A model generated the notes under the pieces. The model made no database searches and was not told where the DNA came from. It worked only from the letters and a program-made list of their open reading frames with translations. Shown here piece by piece: positions 8,029 to 15,548 of a DNA stretch of 22,387 bases. The DNA is from GCA-2746795 sp964643965 (lineage in GTDB: Bacteria; Chloroflexota; Anaerolineae; Promineifilales; Promineifilaceae), in assembly GCA_964643965.1 (NCBI GenBank), contig CAZXVH010000088.1:1-22387 (forward strand), written 5' to 3'. The first letter of the stretch is position 1. Every line of letters starts with the position of its first letter. The translations under genes were made by a program, and so were the position numbers.

Positions 8029-8979
8029 TTAGCTGTCGCGTAGGCCGCGACCGGTTAGATGCAGGAAGACGGCCTCCAGGTTGGGTTCTTCGATGTCGAT
8101 GGAGCGGATTTGTAAACCCAGGCTAGAAGCCTGTGCTACCACGTTGGGCAGAACGGCCGTTGCCTCATTGACGCTGAGGACGAGTTGGTCGTTGACGGCC
8201 GTTGTCGTCAATACCCCCTCAATTTCGGTGAATAAGGTGGCGTCGCCGTTGGCCTGATGCCCTTCGCCGAAGTGGAGGCGCAGCGTTTCTTGTTCGCCGA
8301 CCAGCTTCTTGAGTTCGTCTTGCGTACCCAGGGCGATGAGTTGGCCATTGTCGATGATGCCCACGCGGTCGGACAGTTCTTCGGCTTCTTCCATGTAGTG
8401 GGTGGTGTACAGCACCGTCATGCCCTGTTCGCGCAGCTCTTTGACCATCTCCAGGATGCGGCGGCGGCTTTGGGGGTCAATGCCCACGGTCGGTTCGTCC
8501 ATGAAAAGCAGTTTGGGCTTGTGCAGCAGGCCAGCGGCGATGTTGATGCGCCGTTTCATACCGCCGGAGAAGTTTTTCACTTTGTCGTCGGCGCGGTCGC
8601 TGAGATTAACCTGCTCCAGCACTTCGTCGATACGCGCTTTGAGTGGTTTGCCGCCCATGTCGTACATTTTGCCCCAAAAAGCGAGGTTTTGCCGGGCGCT
8701 TAACTCTTCGTACAGGGCGATCTCTTGGGGCACAATGCCGATGATCTGCCGCACCTGGCTGCTTTCTTGGGGGATGGCGTGATTGTCGATAACGGCCGTT
8801 CCCCCTGAGGGTTCCAGCAAACAACTGAGCATGGAGAGGATAGTCGTTTTGCCCGCGCCGTTGGGGCCGAGCAAGCTAAAAATCTCCCCGCGCAGGACGC
8901 TGAAGGAGATGCCTTTGACAGCTTCAAGGCTGCCGTAGCTTTTGCGCAGGTCTTTGGTGATTAGAATGGGATCGGACAT
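8029..8979 (-). CDS. ABC transporter ATP-binding protein (DrrA/NatA type)
   Basis: This is the ATPase that powers the two ABC-2 permeases downstream. The nucleotide-binding domain is complete in its 316 residues: Walker A GPNGAGKTT (38-46), Q-loop VPQE, signature FSGGMKRR, Walker B LLFMDEPTVGID and H-loop TTHYMEEAE. The last ~90 residues form the C-terminal extension typical of drug/Na+ exporter ATPases (DUF4162-like). GAGGAAA lies 5 nt before the ATG. It is the first gene of the operon, and a TATACT box lies upstream. Two AACGGCCGTT copies are present, both Thr-Ala-Val. Export of a toxic compound is a guess from family only. Confidence 0.95.
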   Translation of the reverse strand: MSDPILITKDLRKSYGSLEAVKGISFSVLRGEIFSLLGPNGAGKTTILSMLSCLLEPSGGTAVIDNHAIPQESSQVRQIIGIVPQEIALYEELSARQNLAFWGKMYDMGGKPLKARIDEVLEQVNLSDRADDKVKNFSGGMKRRINIAAGLLHKPKLLFMDEPTVGIDPQSRRRILEMVKELREQGMTVLYTTHYMEEAEELSDRVGIIDNGQLIALGTQDELKKLVGEQETLRLHFGEGHQANGDATLFTEIEGVLTTTAVNDQLVLSVNEATAVLPNVVAQASSLGLQIRSIDIEEPNLEAVFLHLTGRGLRDS

Positions 8980-9309
8980 AAGTTTCCTCGTGATGCGTGA
9001 TGTGTGAATCGTTTTGTTTGATGGAGGTAGTATAAGGGATGGGCGGCGGCAGGGGATGTGCCGAAGGTCATGAGGGGGTCATGGTTGGCGGTATGACCTA
9101 AACGAGGAGTGAGCCAGTCGAAGTCCGGACATCGGCAGGCTCACACCACGGTGTTGTGCTTTTTTTATTGCGGGTCGATTTGGGGGGTAACGGCCCGTTT
9201 TCTCTTATCATTTTTGAACAGAAGTTGATCTCATGCTGTATAGCAATATAATATAAAATATAATTGTTATCATTGTGTGAAAGGCTTTTGCAATCAGAGG
9301 TGATTTCAG
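8980..9309. other. Divergent intergenic region (ABC operon / RHH antitoxin)
   Basis: The 330 bp hold no supported gene. On the - strand, TATACT (9029-9034) could be the -10 of the ABC operon. A stem GTGAGCC (9109-9115) / GGCTCAC (9138-9144) encloses the palindrome GTCCGGAC. An imperfect hairpin (9142-9158) followed by a T run (9160-9166) resembles a terminator, yet no + strand gene precedes it. An AT-rich promoter region for the antitoxin follows. Confidence 0.5.
9225..9252 (+). promoter_or_regulatory. Promoter of the RHH antitoxin
   Basis: TTGATC (9225-9230) and TATAAT (9247-9252) have a 16-nt spacer. The -10 region lies in an AT-rich, partly palindromic tract (about 9244-9270) that is a plausible operator for autoregulation by the ribbon-helix-helix protein. 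GAGGTGA near 9297-9303 is the ribosome site. Confidence 0.55.
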
Positions 9310-9522
9310 ATGGCTCAGATAACGATCTATTTAGACAAAGAAACAGATGAAAAAATGAGAGCTTTAATTAAAGCCAAACATATTTCTCAAAGTAAATGGA
9401 TTGCTGCCATAATTCGAGAAAAATTAGAAACTGAATGGCCGGAATCCGTTGTTGCATTGGCTGGAGCCTGGCAAGATTTCCCTGAGTTGGAAGAAATTCG
9501 GGCAGCCGATTGGCATGTATGA
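9310..9522 (+). CDS. Ribbon-helix-helix (CopG-like) antitoxin, orphan
   Basis: This 70-residue DNA-binding antitoxin would normally neutralise a VapC toxin and repress its own promoter. Residues 1-45 have the RHH form: beta strand AQITIYLDKET, a first helix, then SQSKWIAAIIREKLE. The C-terminal part (ALAGAWQDFPELEEIR) resembles toxin-binding tails of VapB-type proteins. The last residues (about AADWHV) are encoded by DNA that in another frame is the VapC relic, so the natural C terminus has been replaced by a deletion junction. GAGGTGA supports the start. Whether it still regulates anything is unknown. Confidence 0.8.
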   Translation: MAQITIYLDKETDEKMRALIKAKHISQSKWIAAIIREKLETEWPESVVALAGAWQDFPELEEIRAADWHV

Positions 9523-9628
9523 CATTCTCATTGCCGCCACCGCTTTAACCCATCGCGCCACACTCGTCACGCATAACACTCAAGAGTTTGCCAGAATTGA
9601 ACAACTGCATCTGGTGGATTGGTATTGA
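9503..9628 (+). pseudogene. C-terminal relic of a VapC-type PIN toxin
   Basis: Read in the frame of 9503, this stretch gives QPIGMYDILIAATALT, then VTHNTQEFARIEQL and VDW before a stop at 9626-9628. This is the conserved end of PIN-domain VapC ribonucleases (PIG-DxLIAA, TxNxxdF, W). About the first two thirds, with the first catalytic acidic residues, are gone. The relic overlaps the antitoxin end in a different frame. An ATG at 9515 could start a 37-residue peptide, but no ribosome site is seen. Confidence 0.75.
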
Positions 9629-10831
9629 CTATTCCGCCGGCGTCGACGTAGGCAGCGGCGGAATGGGCGTGGGGGTGGGGGCCTCGGAAATGTCGATGAA
9701 GGTGATGGTTTCGGCGTAGTTGCCTTTGTCTTGCTCACCGGCGGCGACGGTGACTTCGGCCGGGCCGAAGGTATCGAAGGGCAGGGTGACTTCCGCTTCC
9801 CAGTAACCCCAGTAGTCGGTGGTGGTGGAGACCTGGCCGACCATACGGCCGTTTGCCAGCAGCACGTTCACGGTTACCGGCCCTTCACGCACGTTCATGG
9901 CGGCGCCGTAGAGCGTCAGGCTTTCGCCGGCGGCGATGGTGGTGTTGGGCGGGGGATAACCCAGGGCCACGCCGCGGGCTTCGGGATGATCTTGGGGCAG
10001 CACTTCAACGACGGTCTGGGCTTCACGCCAATTTTCGGCGCCGATTTCGCCGGCAGTGGCCACGGCGCAGGCGCGGCCTACCACATCCTTAGGCACGACG
10101 ACGAAGCCTTGCCAGGGGAAGCTGTTGGGGCTGCGCCCCATGATGAAGTTCTGGCCGGCCACCGGTTCCTGGCAGTTTTCCCAGATTTCGATGCGCACGG
10201 TGTTGTTGGCGGGCAGTTTGGTCTGGCCGGAGAAGAGGATGTTGAATTCAGAAACGGCCGTTTGCCCATAAGCGGGCGCAGCGAAGACCAAAAAGCGGTC
10301 GGTGGACTCGGCGTTGAGGACGAGGTTGATGCGGGCGCTGTTTTCGGCCAGCAGGTCGCCCGCTTCATCCCGCACGGCGGCGTTGAGGAAGGCTGCGCCG
10401 CTGACATGCTGCGGGATGGAAAGCCCCGCTTCCCAGCTTGTTTCCCCTTCACGCGCCTGTACTTCGGCCAGCAGATGGCCGGTGGCGCTGACCAATGACA
10501 GCCAGATGGTGTGGTTTGGTTCTTTACGCGCTAAACCCCGGATGACGACATCACTGCCCATGACCAGGTCGGCGTCTTCCTCGGGATTGGTGACTGTGAC
10601 CCAGGCGTCTACCGGGATGGGGGTGGCGGTGGGGGGACGGGTGGGCGAGGGCGGCACGGGCAGCGGCGTGTTGATGGGCTGGCTCAGATCGCGGGTGGGC
10701 GGCAGGCCGGTGGCGGTGGCGGTGGGCAGCTGGGCCAGGGGCACGACAGTGGGCATGGGCGCGGGGCTGCTGCAAGCGGTGAGCAGCAGGATAATGAGGA
10801 GAAGGATGGGGTAAGTTGGTTTGTTGCGCAT
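9629..10831 (-). CDS. Lipoprotein with Ig-like domains
   Basis: This 400-residue surface lipoprotein has an N-terminal signal peptide and lipobox: a hydrophobic core ILLLIILLL followed by LTAC, with the lipidated Cys near residue 20. A Pro/Thr-rich linker (~22-75) leads to a first Ig-like module beginning WVTVTNPEEDADLVMGSDVV, similar in form to Gmad2-type Ig domains. A central region follows, then a second Ig-like module (YPPPNTTIAAGESLTLYGAA onward) and a Pro/Thr-rich tail. The frame extends to 10858 only from a TTG; ATG 10831 gives the clean signal peptide. It ends against the VapC relic. The role is unknown; envelope or adhesion is a guess. Confidence 0.8.
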   Translation of the reverse strand: MRNKPTYPILLLIILLLTACSSPAPMPTVVPLAQLPTATATGLPPTRDLSQPINTPLPVPPSPTRPPTATPIPVDAWVTVTNPEEDADLVMGSDVVIRGLARKEPNHTIWLSLVSATGHLLAEVQAREGETSWEAGLSIPQHVSGAAFLNAAVRDEAGDLLAENSARINLVLNAESTDRFLVFAAPAYGQTAVSEFNILFSGQTKLPANNTVRIEIWENCQEPVAGQNFIMGRSPNSFPWQGFVVVPKDVVGRACAVATAGEIGAENWREAQTVVEVLPQDHPEARGVALGYPPPNTTIAAGESLTLYGAAMNVREGPVTVNVLLANGRMVGQVSTTTDYWGYWEAEVTLPFDTFGPAEVTVAAGEQDKGNYAETITFIDISEAPTPTPIPPLPTSTPAE

Positions 10832-10849
10832 AGTTTTTTCCCTTATGTA

Positions 10850-10912
10850 TTTTGTCAATTGTGAATTGGGAAGTGGGAATTGTCAATTATGAATTGTGAA
10901 TTGTGAATGGGT
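10850..10912. repeat. AATTGTGAATTG / AATTGTCAATT intergenic repeat
   Basis: A degenerate run of AATTGTCAATT, AATTGTGAATTG and AATTATGAATTG words lies between divergent genes. It matches the ATTGACAATT words at 113-150 in reverse complement. Confidence 0.65.
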
Positions 10913-10916
10913 GATT

Positions 10917-10945
10917 TTGCGGTGAAGGGGGCGACGGGCTACAAT
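10917..10945 (+). promoter_or_regulatory. Promoter for the membrane protein gene (near-leaderless)
   Basis: TTGCGG (10917-10922), a 17-nt spacer and TACAAT (10940-10945) form a good sigma70-type promoter. The predicted transcription start is about 10952, only ~7 nt before ATG 10959, and no Shine-Dalgarno site is present. This suggests a leaderless or nearly leaderless mRNA. Confidence 0.55.
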
Positions 10946-10958
10946 CCCGACCTTGCTT

Positions 10959-11648
10959 ATGACGATTTATGATTGGGTCACACGCTTTGATAGCTGGCGG
11001 GGGGAACCGGCGGCGCTGCTGATTATGGCAACGGCCGTTTTCATTCTGCTGATCCCGGACGCCCGCCTGGCCATTTTAGGGCTGGCCGTACAATATTTGG
11101 CCCTGGCCCTGCTTTACCTGGATGTGATGGAGCCGCGCCTGGTGATGGTGAAGCTGCTGGTGGGCTGGTTTGTCTGCCTGATGCTGACGATTACTGGCAG
11201 CCAGGTGCATTGGGGCGACCTGCCGGAGGATGTGTCGCCGGATGAGGTGGCGGGCATGAGCCGCTCTTTGAGTTTTGAGGTGAAGGGGCGGCGGGTGTCG
11301 ATAACGGCCGTGCGGGCGCTGTTGGCGCTGGTGATGCTGGGGCTGGTCTGGCTGTTGGGGCAGCAGATGGGGCTGCGGCTGCCCGGTTTGTCTGCCGCCT
11401 GGGGGCCGCTCAACCTGGCTGTGTTGAGCTTGCTCGGTTTTGGTCTGCTGGGACTGACCTTTCTCACCAAACCGCTGCGGGCCGGCCTGGGTGTATTGAT
11501 GTTTTTGGCCGGCCTGGAACTGTATTACACGGTTTTGGAGCCATCTATCACGGCGCTGGCGCTGATGGCCTTTGTCAATCTGGCGGTGGCGGTGGCAATT
11601 TCTTATCTGACTCAGACGCGGTATGCCATTGCGACTGTTTTAGAGTGA
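10959..11648 (+). CDS. Polytopic membrane protein, unknown function
   Basis: I do not recognise this protein. The 229 residues contain about seven hydrophobic segments: LLIMATAVFILLI, LAILGLAVQYLALALLYL, LLVGWFVCLMLTI, then a cytoplasmic loop with SFEVKGRR, followed by LLALVMLGLVWLL, LAVLSLLGFGLLGLTF, VLMFLAGLELYY and ALMAFVNLAVAVAISYL. The upstream TTG at 10953 is in frame, but ATG 10959 is preferred. The stop codon touches the stop of the convergent tyrosine kinase gene with no terminator between them. One AACGGCCGTT copy (Thr-Ala-Val) is the last exact copy before a 5.7-kb gap. Confidence 0.75.
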   Translation: MTIYDWVTRFDSWRGEPAALLIMATAVFILLIPDARLAILGLAVQYLALALLYLDVMEPRLVMVKLLVGWFVCLMLTITGSQVHWGDLPEDVSPDEVAGMSRSLSFEVKGRRVSITAVRALLALVMLGLVWLLGQQMGLRLPGLSAAWGPLNLAVLSLLGFGLLGLTFLTKPLRAGLGVLMFLAGLELYYTVLEPSITALALMAFVNLAVAVAISYLTQTRYAIATVLE

Positions 11649-13268
11649 TCAGGAAGCCAAGAAAGGCAGTATCGCTGCCAGGCTCGCACGCAATGATTTT
11701 TTCCCCTTTGTTGGCAGCCCAGACTCCTCATACTGATAGCTTGAACGATAATAATTGTAATAATAGCCTGATTGCCGGGGATTGAGCTTATTTATAAGGA
11801 CGCCGGCAATGTGCGCCTCCACACTTTCTAACTGTTGGGTCATTATGAAGAGCGCTTGCTGGCGGGTTTTTTCTGCCTCCACTACCAGGAGGGTGGTAGA
11901 AGCTATTCGTGAGAGTAAAGTGCCATCTGTGACGGCCAGTATGGGGGGACTGTCTAGCACGAGATAATCCGCTTTTTCAAGCAGCCAATTAATGATGTGT
12001 TTCATACGCTCAGAATCGATCAATTCGGCCGGATTAGGGGGCAAGGGGCCAGATGTGATCAATCTTAAATTGGGGACTTCTGTATCTCGTACAAATGATG
12101 GATCATCCTCTTTGCTTAACAGCAGGTCTGTGAGGCCAATCTGGTTGGAGCTGTTGAATATTTTATGCAAGGATGGCCGGCGCATATCCGTATCTACTAA
12201 AATAACCTTGTTATCTGCTTGTGCCAGAGCAATCGCCAAATTGGCGGCCGTGGTTGATTTGCCTTCTCCTGTGTTGGCGCTGGTAACCAGTATGGTTTTC
12301 AGCACACGGCTAACCCCGACATATTGAATGTTCGTGCGCAGTTGGCGATACGCTTCAGCATTGGGGGAGCGGGGCTGGGTCAGCATCACCAATTTATCGT
12401 CTTCTTTCGTGCGGGCAATCAGACCGATGGCGTTGAGATCCGCAGCCTGGGCCAGGGTGTTGGGGTCTTTGATGGTGTCGTCCAGGTATTCGATGAGAAA
12501 GACGATTCCTACCGCCAGCATCACACCCACCACGCCCGCCAACAGGGTATTTGTCAGGGTGCGGGGGCTGATGGGGGAGCGGGGTACACGCGCATATTCA
12601 TCAATGATGATATTGTTTAGGCTGGCCGCTTCTGCTACGCGAATATCTTCATAAGATTGCAGCAGGCGGGAATGGGTTTCGCGCAGGCGCAGCACATTTT
12701 CGCTTAACTGACCGGGGGCGATTTGTTCGGCGCCGTTGTTTGCTGCGGCTAAAGCGCTTTCTGCCACAGCCAGTTCTTGCTTCACCTGAGCTAATTCTGC
12801 TTCCAGATTTTCTTTAGAGCTGGCAAAGCGGGCTAACTGCATCGCCATATTGCGCTCGGAGAATACAGTGGGGATTTCATTGGCTAAAGCGGCCGCCGCC
12901 TGCGGGTCGGTGTCTTCTACGCGCAGGGCAATTAACTGGGAGTTGTTGATGAGCGTGGCCTGTACTGCGTTACTTAACTCATCTGGATTCATGTCCAGGC
13001 CCAGATTGTCGATAGCCTGGGTGAGAACCTCGTGATTCGTGAGCCGTTGAATGTAGGATTGGGCCAGCCGCTCACTCAATTGGAACGCTTGAAAGTCGCC
13101 GCCGGCGCCAAGCGTGGAGCCTTCAGAAATGAGCAGCACCGCAGAGGCGCGGTAGAGTGGCTCTTGTGATTTACTCACAAGAAAGGCAGCGCCAGCCGCC
13201 ACCAGACCACCCAAAATGATGAGCCATAACCACCGTTTAATTAAAATAATATAGTGCTGAATTTCCAT
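11649..13268 (-). CDS. Polysaccharide biosynthesis tyrosine autokinase (Wzz/BY-kinase fusion)
   Basis: This inner-membrane regulator of exopolysaccharide chain length and export has an attached bacterial tyrosine kinase. The 539 residues start with a Wzz domain: TM1 about 13-31, a periplasmic coiled-coil region (about 145-210), the Pro-rich motif PRSPISPRT (229-237) and TM2 about 240-260. The kinase has Walker A ANTGEGKSTT (Lys337), Walker A' LVDTDMRRP (Asp359, Asp361) and Walker B YLVLDSPP (Asp439). The C terminus carries a tyrosine cluster GYYYNYYRSSYQY (501-513), the usual autophosphorylation sites. A TTGACA/CATAAT promoter lies upstream. It diverges from the NusG-like gene and belongs to the polysaccharide block. 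Confidence 0.95.
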   Translation of the reverse strand: MEIQHYIILIKRWLWLIILGGLVAAGAAFLVSKSQEPLYRASAVLLISEGSTLGAGGDFQAFQLSERLAQSYIQRLTNHEVLTQAIDNLGLDMNPDELSNAVQATLINNSQLIALRVEDTDPQAAAALANEIPTVFSERNMAMQLARFASSKENLEAELAQVKQELAVAESALAAANNGAEQIAPGQLSENVLRLRETHSRLLQSYEDIRVAEAASLNNIIIDEYARVPRSPISPRTLTNTLLAGVVGVMLAVGIVFLIEYLDDTIKDPNTLAQAADLNAIGLIARTKEDDKLVMLTQPRSPNAEAYRQLRTNIQYVGVSRVLKTILVTSANTGEGKSTTAANLAIALAQADNKVILVDTDMRRPSLHKIFNSSNQIGLTDLLLSKEDDPSFVRDTEVPNLRLITSGPLPPNPAELIDSERMKHIINWLLEKADYLVLDSPPILAVTDGTLLSRIASTTLLVVEAEKTRQQALFIMTQQLESVEAHIAGVLINKLNPRQSGYYYNYYRSSYQYEESGLPTKGKKSLRASLAAILPFLAS

Positions 13269-13321
13269 GAAGCCCCCACAGGCATTAAAATTATTGAAAA
13301 AAATTTAGGCGAGAACTGCTA

Positions 13322-13349
13322 ATTATGGCTATTTTTGTTGAATTGTCAA
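13322..13349 (-). promoter_or_regulatory. Promoter of the tyrosine autokinase
   Basis: On the - strand, TTGACA (13344-13349) and CATAAT (13322-13327) are separated by 16 nt. This is a near-consensus promoter about 50 nt before the start at 13268. The mRNA leader ends with TGTGGGGGCTTC before the ATG. Confidence 0.6.
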
Positions 13350-13352
13350 AAT

Positions 13353-13381
13353 TTGCCTGTAGGCGGCAACGGGGCTAGACT
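13353..13381 (+). promoter_or_regulatory. Possible promoter of the NusG-like gene
   Basis: TTGCCT (13353-13358), a 17-nt spacer and TAGACT (13376-13381) lie about 60 nt before ATG 13444. They abut the divergent kinase promoter, so the two may be controlled together. The match to consensus is moderate. Confidence 0.35.
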
Positions 13382-13443
13382 TACCGCGTGTAGGTATGGG
13401 GAAGTTTGATTGGTTTGGGTAAGTTATATCCCCTGAAATAGTT

Positions 13444-13950
13444 ATGACTAAAAATTGGTATGCCTTGCATGTGAAACCGCATAAAGAACGGACGGTATAC
13501 CGGCTGCTGTTGTCTCAGGATATGGAAGCATTTCTGCCCAGCTTGCCGGTGAAACCGGTTAATCCCCGCTCGGCGAAGGAACGGCCGTATTTCCCTGGCT
13601 ATTTGTTTGTATGGGCAGACCTGGCGGTGGCAGGCACAGACGCCTATCGCTGGCTGCCGGGGGCGCATGGCCTGGTGCGCATGGGCGGCGAACCGGCCGT
13701 GGTGCAGGCCCGGTTGATCACAGAAATTCAGGCGCATTTACAGAAAATTGAAAAGAGCGGTGGGCTAAACCTGATGACCATACAGCCTGGGGATCGGGTG
13801 CGTATTATGGCCGGGCCGTTGAGCGGCTATGAGGCGATCTTTGACGCCTATTTACCGGGTGAGCAGCGGGTGCAGGTGCTGCTGGCTTTTTTGAGCAAAC
13901 AGCCGCAGCCCGTGAAGTTGGATGCCAGTGATATTCAAAAATTGAAGTAA
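13444..13950 (+). CDS. NusG/RfaH-like specialised transcription antitermination factor
   Basis: This is a NusG paralogue expected to ride on RNA polymerase and let it read through long polysaccharide operons. The NGN domain spans about 1-105 and includes NWYALHVKPHKERTVY, LPVKPVNPRS, YFPGYLFVWADL and PGAHGLVRMGGEPAVV. A KOW domain follows: IQPGDRVRIMAGPLSGYEAIF. Length (168) and position next to sugar-nucleotide genes match operon-specific NusG members (RfaH, UpxY, LoaP) better than housekeeping NusG, which usually sits beside secE and rplK. The ribosome site is weak. The antitermination target is inferred from neighbours only. Confidence 0.88.
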   Translation: MTKNWYALHVKPHKERTVYRLLLSQDMEAFLPSLPVKPVNPRSAKERPYFPGYLFVWADLAVAGTDAYRWLPGAHGLVRMGGEPAVVQARLITEIQAHLQKIEKSGGLNLMTIQPGDRVRIMAGPLSGYEAIFDAYLPGEQRVQVLLAFLSKQPQPVKLDASDIQKLK

Positions 13951-14211
13951 AAAGTACTATGGTGATTTTGGGAATTTCTATTACCCTATAGCGGGTGAAT
14001 TCCCCTTGTATTGGTTAAGTCACATATTGGCAGGATTGCTGCCGCATTTACGAGACCTGGCAGGTTCATTGCGGCGCCTTAACAAAAAAGCACCTTTGCA
14101 AGCAACCCATCTTTACAGATAAACTTGCGCCTAAACCTGTCAGGTCTAGCTGAATAGTGACAAAATTTTTTTGCTCCGATGTCGGAAGGGCGGAGCTTTG
14201 GAAAAGGAAAG
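13951..14211. other. Intergenic region with paired ACCTGKCAGGT palindromes
   Basis: AGACCTGGCAGGTT (14053-14066) and AACCTGTCAGGTCT (14134-14147) form a 14-bp inverted repeat with one mismatch. Each arm is itself a small palindrome (ACCTG-N-CAGGT). The loop is about 67 nt. No gene is supported. As the leader of the dehydrogenase gene it could be a structured RNA or a dispersed repeat. Confidence 0.55.
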
Positions 14212-15534
14212 ATGAATAAAAAAGAGACATTGATGCAGAAGTTTGAGCAGCGACAAGCGAAGCTGGCGATTATTGGTATGGGGTATGTGGGGCTGCCGGC
14301 GGCGGTGGCTTTTGCCGAAGAAGGCTTCACTGTTATCGGCATTGAGGTGGATGGCGACAGAGTAGCGGCGCTGAACCGGGCGGAGAGCTACATTGAAGAC
14401 GTGCCCTCGGCGCAGTTGAAGCCGCTTGTTGAAAGTGGCAAGCTGTGGGCCAGCACCGATTATGCAGATTTGGTGGAGGCAGACGCCATTTCCATTTGTG
14501 TGCCCACGCCGCTGCGCAAAACGAAGGATCCGGATGTTTCTTATATTATCAGCGCCGCCGATAGTATTGTGGCCGCCTGCGGTGGGGGAAACGGCAAGCT
14601 GGTGGTGCTGGAATCGACCACCTACCCGGGCACGACGGATGAGTTGATTTTACCTCGCCTGAGGCAGAATGGAGATGTGGTCGGTGAAGATTTTTTCCTG
14701 GCTTACTCGCCGGAGCGCATTGATCCGGGGCGTACCGATTTTACCTTCCAAACCACGCCAAAGGTGATCGGTGGCACGACGGCCGCTTGTGCAGAGGTGG
14801 CGCTGGCCTTGTATGGCGCGGTGGTGGAGCAGCCGGTCCCGGTCTCGTCTACGGCGGCGGCGGAGATGGTGAAGCTGCTGGAGAACACCTTCCGGGCGGT
14901 CAATATCGGCCTGGTGAATGAGGTGGCGATTATGTGTGACCGCCTCGGCTTGAATGTATGGGAAGTGGTAGAGGCGGCGGCGACGAAGCCGTATGGCTTC
15001 ATGAAGTTTACGCCGGGACCCGGGTTAGGCGGCCATTGCATTCCCATTGACCCCCATTATTTAAGTTGGAAATTGAAGACGGTGAATTACACGGCGCGGT
15101 TTATTGAGCTGGCAAGCGAGGTGAACAGCACCATGCCGGCCTATGTGGTGGGTAAGGTGGGCGACGCCTTGAATATGGAGCGTAAGGCGGTTAATGGCAG
15201 TCGTATTTTAGTTTTAGGGGTGGCCTATAAACCAAATGTAGGGGATGTGCGTGAAAGCCCGGCGCTGGATGTGATCCATTTGTTAGAGGAGCGCGGGGCG
15301 AAGATTCGCTATTATGATCCGTATGTGGCTGACCTGGAGCCTGAGGGCTTTGATTTGCAGTCGATTCAACTGACCCCAACGGCGTTGGAGATGGCGGATT
15401 GTGTGGTGATTGTGACAGATCATGATGATTTTGATTATGAGCGCATCGCCCGGTATGCGCCATTGGTGGTGGATACCCGGAATGCGCTGGCCCGGAAGAG
15501 GGTGACGGCGGTGGGGCGCGTGGTGCGATTGTGA
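14212..15534 (+). CDS. UDP-sugar 6-dehydrogenase (WbpA/WecC/Ugd superfamily)
   Basis: This NAD-dependent enzyme oxidises C6 of a UDP-hexose (UDP-N-acetylglucosamine, UDP-N-acetylmannosamine or UDP-glucose) to the uronic acid for polysaccharide synthesis. The Rossmann motif GMGYVGLP (22-29) is followed by ICVPTPLRKTKDPD, the central helix VKLLENTFRAVNIGLVNE, the catalytic Cys276 in GPGLGGHCIPIDPHYL, and the C-terminal UDP-binding domain with GVAYKPNVGDVRESPA. The PTPL-x-PD and HCIPIDPHY forms favour the UDP-HexNAc (WbpA-like) branch, but the substrate is not certain. The frame opens at 14179; AAGGAAA before ATG 14212 favours this start (440 residues). Confidence 0.9.
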   Translation: MNKKETLMQKFEQRQAKLAIIGMGYVGLPAAVAFAEEGFTVIGIEVDGDRVAALNRAESYIEDVPSAQLKPLVESGKLWASTDYADLVEADAISICVPTPLRKTKDPDVSYIISAADSIVAACGGGNGKLVVLESTTYPGTTDELILPRLRQNGDVVGEDFFLAYSPERIDPGRTDFTFQTTPKVIGGTTAACAEVALALYGAVVEQPVPVSSTAAAEMVKLLENTFRAVNIGLVNEVAIMCDRLGLNVWEVVEAAATKPYGFMKFTPGPGLGGHCIPIDPHYLSWKLKTVNYTARFIELASEVNSTMPAYVVGKVGDALNMERKAVNGSRILVLGVAYKPNVGDVRESPALDVIHLLEERGAKIRYYDPYVADLEPEGFDLQSIQLTPTALEMADCVVIVTDHDDFDYERIARYAPLVVDTRNALARKRVTAVGRVVRL

Positions 15535-15548
15535 GGGCGATCTTTAGG

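Noticed and set aside
9142..9166. Rho-independent terminator
   Set aside because: The stem is imperfect and no + strand gene precedes it; kept only as part of the intergenic description.
13362..13373. RfaH ops-like element (GGCGGCAACGGG)
   Set aside because: It matches the enterobacterial ops sequence at about 9 of 12 bases, but lies within the predicted promoter spacer and so would not be transcribed.
14179..14211. Upstream in-frame ATG as the dehydrogenase start
   Set aside because: It is preceded by a T run and no ribosome site, and adds residues before the normal family start; ATG 14212 follows AAGGAAA.
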